Assembly: GCA_019359835.1 (NCBI GenBank)
Contig: CM033322.1
Location: 28,346,468-28,410,467, forward strand
Length of the DNA: 64,000 nucleotides
DNA from: Pharus latifolius
Lineage: Eukaryota; Streptophyta; Magnoliopsida; Poales; Poaceae
Direction: 5' to 3'
Shown: positions 11,007-21,923 of the stretch, in pieces
Position numbering within the stretch: the first letter of the stretch is position 1
Layout of the letters: each line of letters starts with the position of its first letter
Position numbers and translations under genes: made by a program
Notes under the pieces: model-generated
Told to the model about the DNA's origin: nothing
Seen by the model: the letters and a program-made list of their open reading frames with translations, nothing else
The model's database searches: none

Positions 11007-12808
11007 TGTTGGATCAGGATGTCGACTAGAGGGGGAGGGGGTGAATAGGAGACTTTGAAAATTTGTTTTTGCAAATGAAAATCCAAATTAAGGTAAAGCA
11101 AGTAATAGTAAAAGATAAGAGATTGAAACCGATATATCCCGAGGTATCGGAGACACGCCCAGTCTCCACTAGTCCTCGTTGAAGCACTCAGTCCTTGAGT
11201 ATAGCTTCAGTATCCACACAGAACACTATCTACTAAGGTTGCTTCTTGTCCCCTCCGGAAAGGCGAGCACCAAGCCTTTTACAAGTTATCGCGTCTCTCC
11301 GACAATCTCCAATTTGGAGAGATCAGCGATTTCCGCCTCCGAACCGTCTAGGTGAGGGCGCTCACCAAGAGTAATAAGAAGCAAGGTCTACTCTAGGCCT
11401 CCAATGCACACCGAGAAAATATCTAGAAATGGGAATGCAAGAACAATATGCTCGATGTGGCTAATACTCTCACGACTCGATCAAAAGATCAAGTTTTAAG
11501 TAAAACGAAGAAGCACTAGTGAGAAAGTATGAAAGGCTATGTTGCTGTATTTGCTTGTGTTAAAACAGCAGCTCAACACCTCTATTTATAGCCTTCGTGG
11601 TCAAAAGAGCCGTTTGTGCTCGAGCTGAAAATTAGTAACCAAGACTGACAGTCAGTTTCACAAACTGACAGTCAGTCTAGTGTATCACCAGAAAGAGTAA
11701 AAACAGGATCAAAACAGCTCGAACGTTGTGGACTAAAACGGTAAAAAGAAACAGTCCATACTGACAGTCAGTTACAAAGACTGACAGTCAGTGTCCACAA
11801 AATCAACAGTGAAAAGCAACGGCTAAAAACTTTATAACCGTTAAAGCAGATAACAGCAAAAATTTACTGCCCAAACTGACAGTTAGTGTGTAAAACTGAC
11901 AGTCAGTCTCAGTTTCAGTAACACAGAGAAAAACAGAATAAAAACCAACTCAAAAACTCTCTGTGGTCGAAACCCACACTGACAGTCAGTATACTAATAC
12001 TGACAGTCAGTTTAGTACAAAAAAAAATCTGAGACAGAAAAACATGCTCTCTGGAGATTTGTCAGTTTGCACTAACTGACATTCATACTGACAGTCAGTT
12101 ACCAACACTGACAGTCAGTCTAGTAAAAAAAATCAGCTCAACAAAAACATACTCTCTGGAGATTAGTCAGTTTATTAAACTGACATTTATACTGACAGTC
12201 AGTTATCAACACTGACAGTCAGTCTGGATAAAAACAGAGAAAGCTCAAAATCCAGAGATCTGATTCAAATGATTTCAGTTTTGTTTTGTAGATATTTTCG
12301 AGAAGAACATTTTTGACAACAGCAACAAAAATTAGATCTTTTCAGATCTTTCTCAAAAAGTAAAAACCTCAACTGTTGACAAAATTCAATATATCAAAAC
12401 AAATTGTCGAAAAACCACAGATAATGATATGCGTGCATTGACCTAGATTTTTCTCGGTATAATTGGAGATGTAGAGAGAACTTGCGTCCCCTCTTTATAG
12501 TACGGTTTAAACTAAGAATAAAATCCTTAAACCGATCGATCTTCATGCACCCTGAGATCGGTAAATCTAGAACTACAACATACCTCGATGCATCAGTTTA
12601 GTCCAGCAAAAACAATTTCTTTTTGCGTCTTCTTATGCTTTTGAACGACTTAAATTGAACTTCAACATTTTGATCACCAGCCCTCGCTTTTTGTGCGGTT
12701 GTCTGAAATCTGTAACACTAACTCAAACACATAGTTAGTCCAAAAATACTTATTATCATCAACCATCAAAACACATCAGGGTTAGGCATGAAAGGCCTAG
12801 ATGCAACA
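11007..12808 (-). mobile_element. Sirevirus-family solo LTR (1802 bp)
   Basis: The segment begins TGTTGGATCA and ends GCCTAGATGCAACA, which are the reverse complements of the end and start of the Sirevirus LTRs at 39865 and 47895. It is flanked on both sides by ATGTA (11002-11006 and 12809-12813), a perfect 5-bp target duplication. No internal retrotransposon sequence is present, so it is a solo LTR left by unequal or intrastrand recombination between two LTRs. It is about 230 bp longer than the full element's LTRs, mainly through extra palindromic repeat copies. On the minus strand a TATAAATA box lies at 11583-11590. Confidence 0.92.
11640..12226. repeat. Array of about 12 ACTGACAGTCAGT palindromes in solo LTR
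   Basis: The palindrome ACTGAC(A/T)GTCAGT, or one-base variants, occurs about twelve times, mostly in pairs about 20 bp apart (near 11645/11665, 11757/11779, 11875/11897, 11974/11999, 12089/12107, 12190/12211). In the LTR's own orientation the array lies upstream of the TATA box, in U3. The same motif fills the U3 of the full Sirevirus. Confidence 0.9.
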
Positions 12809-12888
12809 ATGTACATTAACGGTTTTCTTCTGGATTATGTAAAATCGTCAGAAGATAGAGATTAGTAGACTGCAAATCTATAGTAGTG

Positions 12889-13380
12889 TCCCCCACCACC
12901 ACCACCTCCTCTACAGCCACCTCCTCACTACTGCTACCCTTGGGTGCCACCAAGCGGTGGCAACAGCACTGCGAGAATGAGCCACCTACACAGAATTTAG
13001 TGGCTAATGAGGAGAAAGAGACGATCTCAACTAGTGCACCGACGGCAGCATCGAGGATGGAGGAGCAACAAGTCGAGAAGAGTTGATCTGGTTGTCGGTG
13101 CGAGAGCCAAGGAAGCTGCCCAATGGTTGTGGAGATTGGGGCGGCGGCAACGCACGATGAAGTCAACAAGTTCGCCAGTGGAGCCGACAACAGAGAGGTT
13201 GCAAGCCGCCGGGGCCGCACCATATTGCCCCGCAATTATAGGTCTCAACATGGAAGACGAGGGCGCCTGTATAGTGGTTGTAGGCCATGAGGCCGTCACC
13301 GAGGGAGAAAAACCTAACAAGTGAGTGTAAAGTTGGGATTTTCAAATTTTTTAAACAAAAATCCTAACCGAAGTTAATGG
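12889..13380. other. GC-rich segment inside the Mutator-like element, possible captured gene fragment
   Basis: This segment is clearly more GC-rich than its flanks and has open frames on both strands (139 codons on minus at 12816-13235, 105 codons on plus at 13007-13324), none with a recognisable domain. It lies between the CACTA insertion and the right terminal inverted repeat. GC-rich host fragments between Mutator-like ends are typical of Pack-MULEs, but a simple GC-rich element body is equally possible. No parent gene can be named. Confidence 0.35.
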
Positions 13381-13493
13381 AAATGGTAAAAATACTAATA
13401 ATACAAAATTTTGAGTAATATTTCACTGACCCAGAGTATTTGAATGGTACTTTATCAAAATGATCATCTTTGAGTGGTATGGAGCTAATTTTT

Positions 13494-15395
13494 GTAAAAT
13501 TAAATCAGTTAAAATTCTTGTTAACCAAATCATCTCTCCATCCATACAGCTACCCACATGCTAGATCTCTCAGCTACTCATCATTAAAGTGCTAAGTACA
13601 GAACAATGATTAGCAGGCACTGTTAGATCAAAAATATATACATATGATTAGCAGGCACTGCATTCACCAGATGAGTGTGCAGTTATCAAATCAAAAGTTT
13701 CAAACAACTTATTCTGATAATTCAAGAAGAGGGATGTTCAAGCATTTGTAACTAGCTAGCCAATTCAATCAGGATCCAGAATTCCATCTGAATAAAACCA
13801 ATCAGTTCATCTCAATTTAGAAGTGATGTTTTAAGCTGAGTTTGTAATTTTATCACTATAATTAAGCACATCATTTGACAATATTTGAAAAAGAGAAAGT
13901 ATCTACTGCATCACACCCCTTTGATACATCTGTGCATCCCTTCTCAAAACTCTATATAATTAGACATGAAGAATTCGGTAAAAATTTGAGGTTGTAGATA
14001 AAAAATCAATCTACCATCTCACAAAATTTCAAATCTAAATTCAATTTATAAAGGGAGAAACAAAAAAAAACAAATTAAATTGAAAAATAAATCCGAAAAT
14101 AAAAAGATAAAAGATAAAGATAAAAATTACTATTCACTAAATTTTTTATTTTTTTCTTTTGATATAAATCAATTTTATAATTGAAATTTTGTAGCCTATA
14201 TGGCCAAACTAATATACACCTTCTCTAATTTTTATAGAATTTTTTATAATCATTTACATAGTTTTTTGAGATGAAATACATAGAAACATTGAAGATGTGA
14301 GATGCATTAGATACTTATCCTTTAAAAAAAAAAAATTGCAATAAACCTCAAACCAATTGCACACTAGCAAGTAGGAACCAAAACTGTACAGGTTTCTGGG
14401 ACACTTCTGCAGGACTAAACAGAGTTCCATTTTCATCAAAGGAAAAAATAAGCTAGAGAAATTTCGGTTTTAGTGCTTTTTCAGTTCAGCTGCATTGTAT
14501 GGGGTGATTGGTGGGTTATATAAGTCCAACATGGTTTAGTAGTACAAATTTATTTAGTTGGGACCTGACGAAAAGATACAAATGTTGATCGATTTTGTCG
14601 TCTACTCTGACTCAATAGGACAATCTTGTTTAGTTAGGGCAAAATGAGAGGATATAACTATAAGTTGTTTGATTAGTTACATAAAATGATGCAAATTGAG
14701 CGATGTTGTTTGGTTGATTGCATAAGTAATACAAGCAAACATTATGAAGTGAAAAGATAGCATTAGAATTATTAAATATCTTTATTGTATCTAAATAACT
14801 ATAAATCTGTAGTAATATTTAATTCATCTTAATATATTATAAAAACCCTTAATATGTATTAAATATTCCTCTAATAACATCATTAGGCAGACCTAACACA
14901 AAGAGAAGTTAAATTCAAGCTTACATATGAACCTAGCTCAAATCTTTTTTCTTTAAATCAGTCAACCTAGCCTGATCATACAACTCAACCAACCAAACAT
15001 AACCTGAGCCGTTGAGATTAACATAGCAACCAATCAACAGTCTCAACACCTGAACTGTGATCAATGAGGCATTAGGCTAGATAGCTTCTTCACAAGAGGA
15101 TCAACCCAAACTTACCACTCAATACAGAGTAACAGAGATATATCAAAGGAACATTACTCTCTATCTTATACAAGTCCAGTCTAAATTTACAAGACAAAGA
15201 ATACAATTGAGGATCTGAAGTAGCTGGTTGCACCTCACAAGACAATGGGAGAGCAACTGCAATATGATGAACTGAAATCATCTTCAGAAACATTTCCTCT
15301 ACGCCGAGGTGTACAACATACTAACTTTCTAGGGTACAAAAGGGAAAACTTGACAACAATGCTCCTTCACTTGCGGTTGCGGTTTCCTTGCCTCA
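13494..15395. other. Intergenic DNA and 3' flank of the kinesin gene
   Basis: No gene is recognised between the Mutator-like element and the kinesin stop codon. The part nearest 15395 should contain the kinesin 3' untranslated region (minus strand), but its polyadenylation site cannot be fixed by eye. The 14480-15010 part is AT-rich and has loosely inverted TTTGGTTGATTG / CAACCAACCAAAC-like ends, possibly an old MITE. Confidence 0.5.
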
Positions 15396-18300
15396 TCAGA
15401 TGTTACATTTGTCATATCCGTAAAACCATGAGTTGAGGTCAGTGCTTTTCGAGACCTCAAATGACCCGCCTTGCTGGAAGGTCCTGTACTCCTCGCACCA
15501 TTGCTGGTCGCTGGGGCTCCCACCTGTGTCATACCTTGCAGTGTCCTTATCACTAGGTTCAACAGATTGCTGAACATCTTTAGGCTGAGGAGATTCCGTG
15601 AGGCGCTGATTTAGTGCAAGGATTTCTTGGTCATAGTTCTTTTTCAAGTTGTCAATCTCTTGATAGGCTTTCTCCGTCTCCTGCTCTGCCAACAAGGCAC
15701 GCTTCTGGAAAAACAAAACCTTGTTTTATTAAAACAACAAAAATCTTATCTCAAGCAACAAATTTTGTATGCATGAAAGTACGTTCTCATCTATCTGAAA
15801 TTTAGGTTGCACTGCATAATCTACATTTGAGAACTAAGCCATCAACAAGTAATGCTAAACAATTTGCAATTAATAGCACAAAAAAGAAAAAAAACTGAAA
15901 CACATCAATCAGCTACTCATATTTTAAAAAAAAAATTAATGGGAGGGGGATTGCAAGACAGCCTCCCAGCCAAGGGCACTGTCAGTTCACACAAGTAATC
16001 AGAAACTCACTAACAAAAACAAAAGAAAGGAAAAAAGAAAAAGAAAGAGACAAGGGAAAGCCCTAATATATGTCCCATATCATCCAACAGACCCAAATAT
16101 CACTCCAAGTCAGCAACCAGTTGGCTACACGAAAAACAAAAGCCGCACCAAGAAAAGCTTTTTCCATTTCAAAAGTTGGCTATGTGCTGTCTTTTAGCCT
16201 GGAAGTTTGAAAAGGATCATTTGAATGCAATTGTCATCACTTTTTCTCTTTTTATGTTATGTATATTTAGACTCCATTACAAAAGAAAGAACTAGTAAAG
16301 ATCACTACTAAGAATTGTATATTTAGACCTTAGCAACTGGACAAAGAACTGTATATCTGAACAAGGACTAATTTAGGCAGTTAGTCTGTGCAACATCCTA
16401 AATACGCATGTCCTCTTACAAAATTCTAAATTATCAACATCCAGCAGACATTCCAAGCATCATAGTGTCATGTCTATTGAGATGTAATTAGATCCATGCA
16501 ATGTGGGAATACATACCTGAGCAAGTGCTGCAGCTTCCTCAGAATCCTTTAATCGGACAAGCAGTTCACCAGCAGCCTGCACAGCTTCAGCAGTATCCCT
16601 TAGCTGTTCCTGAAGGCCTTTATTTTCATCCCTCCAATACCGACGCTCCTTCTCTCGCTCTGCTCTTAGAACTGATATTTCTGCAGCAAGGGAATTGATG
16701 AACCTAGATTCTGCCCCTCGGACACCAGCTTTTACCGCTTCTTTCTTCACATCTTCAACCCCATCACTGATCTTCCGATGCATTGCAAGCAAGGAAATAT
16801 GCTTTTCCTGAAGTTCAGCATACTGTTCCAGGATTCTAGCATGTCCCTGCATTGCTGTTTGCAATGCCTCCTTTACTTCCTCCGAGCATTTCTTCTCTGA
16901 CTCAAGTTCCAATTGCAACCTTTCAGCAAGAGATCTATTTGTTTCGAGTTCAGCTCTAAGCTCTTCTGTAAGAGTAATCCATCTGCTCTCAGTTTCAATC
17001 CAATTGGAAGCATCCACAACATTTTCATCGCGGTCATCATCCTTTGTTCCAGGTAAAGAAGTATGATGTGTAGCAACACTATTAATCACATGCGACAATC
17101 GAAGTGGTGGCCAGAGCTTGCGTATTGAGGTGGATGATGAAAGCATAAAATGCAACTGATTTTTCAGATCCTGTATCTCCTCTTGTAAAACTTCCTTCTC
17201 ATCCATGTAATTCCTGTACATCTCCAATTCCTCCTGTACTCTTTTTAGCTCGATATTAGCACGTAAAACTTCTGGATGGTTGTCATATTTCTTTTGAAGG
17301 ATCTGTATTTGTTAATTCAAGGTAAATAAATGAACTACTGAAAGACACAGAAAATTTGGTAATATGGGAAAAGATACAGAAAATTTAAACCTTATGTTCA
17401 TTCAAAAGAGAGATATACTCTTCATGCATAAATTCTTCAGTTGGTAAAGTTCCATCCATAAGACTTTCAAGCCTTGCAATTTTTCCTTCTCGTGTTTGTG
17501 CAATGACTGCATTGCATTCACGTTCATGCTTATATTGTTGCACCTGCAAATGCACAAAAGTTAAAAGAAGGTAGAAAATAGTTGCTGGTGTCTGAGTGAG
17601 AAGAAAACACCTACCAAACGATTTAGTTGTTGAATTTCAGCTGCTTGCTTTGCACACTGTTCATCACGTGCCATCTCTCGCCTGATGGCTCCAGCCAGAA
17701 CCTTCTCCACAGCCTATACAGAAAAACTTTTGCATCAGTTGTTGCTATTAAAACTCCAATTAAGTGATGCATAAATCCACATACCAACTTCTAACTCTTA
17801 GACTTACTTTCAGAACTTCTTTTTGTTTTAGTTCATCAGATGGTATTGCTCCATCAGCAGGTACTAATTGTAGATCCTTGCAAGATTTAATATCTTTGCT
17901 AGCATTTGCCGAAGCTTCAATCTGACAACTAGGAATTAGTGCCAGGGAGTTTTCCTTCGTTTCAGGTTCTTCGGGCTCAGTCTGAATTGCCACATCAACT
18001 TTGCAAACTGGCATGACAGGATGAACATCCACAGTTCTAGTGGTGAAACCTAATGAAGCCCTCCTCCATGCAGCATTGTTTTGATGACTTTCAATGACTT
18101 GAAGTCCCCTCTGTATACTAGCTGCCAAGTTTGACTTGCATATATCTCCTTCAGCCTCAACAACAGCACTAATTTTATTACCATCAGGGCATGACATTTT
18201 CAGAGACATCAACTGCTTTTCTCCACCAAGAGCTTCAATATGTGAAGTGCCAGCAGTTATCTCCATTGAATTTTGTGGTTTCTTAGACTCTTTCTCTCCA

Positions 18301-21300
18301 ACAGAAGATAATGCCATGTTTTCATGACTACAAGGCTTCTCAACGTCATTCTCGTCAATCTCCATCTCCTCATCACTATCTTCTTTGATAGCAAGGAATG
18401 CTGTAGGACGAGTCAAGCTCATTTTCAGCAGATGCAAACTGCGCCTAGCATTCCATCCAGTGGAAAAGCCGCCATTTCCTCCCGGTGAACCTCCATTAGA
18501 CTTCATCCGGTGAAGTTCATCCTATATTGTACGATAGAAAATGGAGAAACTTGATGGTCAGATGAGAATGTAATCATAACTAGTCTCAGAAAAAAACATA
18601 TAATGTAATCATACCTTCAATTGCCTGATCTGCTCCCGCAGAACATTGACATCCTCCTCTCTTTGTTCATTAACGACAGCATTGTTTTTTATAGCTTTAG
18701 CACGTTGAGCAAATCTAAGCGTGCTTAGTGTTTCACTCTTACAGCTACATTTGAAATAAAGATAATAGAGTGATGAAAGCCAAAGCATGTAGAAAAGATA
18801 AATTGTAATTCATCTCAAATAGTACCTTTGTGATGGTGAGACAGCACAAATCATTGCGAGTTTAGCATTACCACCAAGGGATTCCTGCAGGAGAAATGTC
18901 AGCTTGGAATCACGATAAGGAACATGATGCCTTTGTTTTCCAGACTGTGATATTTCTGCCAGTATATTAATCAAGTTTCTGCAATAACCAAAAACATAAT
19001 TGTTAGCAAAAAAAGTTTGCCTAACCATATTCTATAAGGATGAGATTCCACCAATAGGAAAGAAAAATAAAAGGTTCCCCTCTATGCCAACTACTCAATA
19101 TTGCCATGTCATGGTGAAATGTAGTAAAGGCGTCAAGGAATCTAATATCCACTTTGGATGAATATAACAAGTTCTAGAAAATAATAATTTGCAATAGAAT
19201 AGAACAAAGCTTCCTCACATCAGAATGGAGAAACTATTACTCTCTCTGTTTCAAATGTAAGGCCATATCCTTGTGCACAAGGAGTAAACGGAGAAATCAA
19301 GGAAAGTGGGAAAAAGATGGATGATGCTACCCTTATTAATTACCTTAGAGGTTGTTGGAGAGAGAATGATATCATTTGGATTCAAAGGGTAAGATTGGAA
19401 AAAAAAACTCATTAACTACAACCTCAATTTTTATATGCGCCTTATGTTATGAAACAAGAGTAAAGGGAATGGAGCCTTATATTATGAAATCTTATATTAT
19501 GAAATAAGAGTAAGACCCCGTTTGGAACATACAAATTCAGTAAAAATTTTGGAGAAAAAGAAGCAACATTATTTCTATATGTGTGTTTCCTCTAAAACTT
19601 CTGTGGAATTCCTGTGTTCCAAACAGCCTTAAAAGGAATGGAGCCTTACATTTTGAAATGAAGAGAGTAATTAAATCAATGCAATGTTAGTACCTACTCT
19701 CTTCACTGTAAACTATAAGGTGTATTTTGATCACTATTATCAAACCCAACCTAGACTGACAATCAAACCAGAAAAAACCGGGCTCAAGAATTAGACTAGG
19801 ACGGGCACCCCTAAGAAGACCAAAGATGTATTCAACCTGGAAAAACCCGGTTGATCCACCCAGTTATTGACCAAGTCGAGTTTTCCACGTGAGCCAAATT
19901 TTCAACAATGCCCTCCAAATAATATTTTTTGTAATGGTAAAAGTAAAGGGCATACAAGTCTATTGACTAATTTGTGTTTGTAGGGTTTGTAATCTTCTTT
20001 CCAAAGGATCAAAGGTTGCAACGGCTCCACAGTAAACACAAAAGAAAAAAGGAATTGTACCCCGTCGTCCTCCATGGATCCTCCACAATTGTTGGCCCTC
20101 CTCATTGCTAGTCGCACTTGCCGATGCCACCTCACCAAACTACTCCTCTATCCCTTTGAGCCGGCCGATCATGTTGCCGCACCATATATTGACTAACTCC
20201 ACATCGTGCCCCACTCGCACATCACCTTCAACAACAACTCACCACCATTGCACTCTACCTCCACCTTATCCTCACCATCCTCAACTACCGCCATGCCCCA
20301 CCATGTCGTCATACTCTAGCGAGTTCCTTGCCTTTGATGATGTTTGCATCTCCTGCGGCCGACAACATACCACATTTCTCTACGATTCTAAGTCGCTACC
20401 TTATCAACTCCGTTGCCGTGTCCCCATCCTCCGACGAGATCACTATCCATCCACTAAGTTGTAATATGTTTACTATGCTCTCGGATATAGTGGTAATAGA
20501 CAATAGTAGACATGGTGATCGTACGATAAAATTGATATTCCCAATTTTTAAGGCATAAAAATATATTTATTCTAATTTAATTTCAAAACATGCAGTCTGA
20601 TCGATGACCAACTGGTCCGACCGACGGGTCAGTCGACACCTTAACCAAGACGATAACATTGATTTTGATCATACATACGGATTAAGAACATTAAGGGAAA
20701 ATAACAAAACTACCCTCACTTATAAATATCTTGAAAACGAGAGAGAATACTTTTGTGAGGGATTAATCGTAAATGGTAGAGATAGTGAAGAAGTAAATAA
20801 GGATATCATAAGAATATAGCAATGAATTTTCACGCACATCTTATATTATACAAGAAGATTGAAGAAATTATTTGTCTTATATTGTGCAATGGAGAGAGTA
20901 TATAGTTACCATAAGGGACTAAAAGAAACATTAACTAGTATATTGCAGTATAATAAAAATAAAAAAAGTAAAGCATTGTAAACTACTGGTGCTGAATGCA
21001 GGTGACCTACAAGAGAAGGAGCAAATGATCAAACTATGAATTCAAATCTTCTGCATATTTAGGTAGCACAAATAATAATATATGGCACTGGAGTTAGAGG
21101 GGGGGGAGATAACATGAACAACTAAGGAATAGAGAGAGGGACAGCAGGAAGAACAAAAGAACAATACAAATAAGAAATATACAAGTGTACAAACAACAAG
21201 ACCAGCAAAATAAGAATCAAAAACCTTCCTAGCTTTAATGCCCCTCATGAAACATTAATCTCATGTGATGGAAAGCATTATATATGTGAGATAATTAAAG

Positions 21301-21892
21301 CTACACATTTGCAGGCTGACACGATAATGTAGTCATGATTCTTTTTCAACTATTATAGACTTAAACAAGAAAACAAGGAGATAATTCGGACATAAACAAT
21401 CATTATCATGTGGTGCACATAGACCTAGTTTGGTCATGCCCAACAAGTTCTGTAGTGAGAAGTACGTCAAAAGTGATATGCAACTACACTATAGTACTTA
21501 GAACAAAGCAGACATCTTTTTCCACAGACATTATCATGGACTTCTAACTGAATGCAGCTATCCAACTCAAATACTTCATAGAAAGGTCAGCAGTTCAAAT
21601 AAGATTCCATTGCATTATTTATTTATTAAACAGAAGCATACCCAAGTTGTGAAAGTGAACGATTTATATTCCCTGCTTCTTTTAAACGGTCCCCAGCTGC
21701 ATGTGTTAGCTTTTGCCGCTCTGATCCAGCAAGATCTACCAAGTTTATCCTGCTTGTTCTTGTGCTGTTTGAGCCATCCTCCAAATTCTGCAGAATAATA
21801 ACAAACTATTCAAGGACAAGATGGTAGACAAGAACTGAAATTAACAATACTTTTAGACCACATTCAATAGTGTGCGTGTGTGCATGCGTGTG

Positions 21893-21923
<31 letters not shown>

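Larger units (their letters stand above)
8289..12888. mobile_element. Non-autonomous CACTA (En/Spm) transposon, interrupted by a solo LTR
   Basis: The left terminus is CACTACTACAGAAATG and the right terminus, reverse complemented, is CACTACTATAGATTTG. Both are flanked by the trinucleotide TCC (8286-8288 and 12889-12891), the 3-bp target duplication expected for CACTA elements. Both ends carry dense subterminal repeats of the TTCTAACGGTT / AACCGTTAGAA type in both orientations (8310-8600 and 10850-10985, continuing at 12815-12860 beyond the inserted LTR). Without the solo LTR and its duplication the element would be about 2.8 kb. It contains only a decayed minus-strand coding remnant, so it could move only with transposase supplied by another element. 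Confidence 0.85.
8112..13493. mobile_element. Mutator-like element with about 110 bp terminal inverted repeats, interrupted by a CACTA element
   Basis: The left end (8112-8225) aligns with the reverse complement of the right end (13381-13493). Both begin AAAAATTAG, then TACCACTCAAA, then GGGTCAGT, then TACTCAAA, and end TTT(T/A)(T/C)CATTT, over about 110 bp with scattered mismatches. Long terminal inverted repeats of this size are characteristic of Mutator-like elements. After removing the nested CACTA element and solo LTR the remaining body is roughly 780 bp, so the element is non-autonomous. No clean 9-bp target duplication is visible at the presumed ends, so the outer few bases are uncertain. 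A different long-TIR MITE class is the main alternative. Confidence 0.65.

Noticed and set aside
11640..12226. Regularly spaced short palindromic repeats resembling a CRISPR array
   Set aside because: The repeats are only 13 bp with irregular spacing, lie in LTR U3, recur in other LTRs of the family, and the genome is a plant's.
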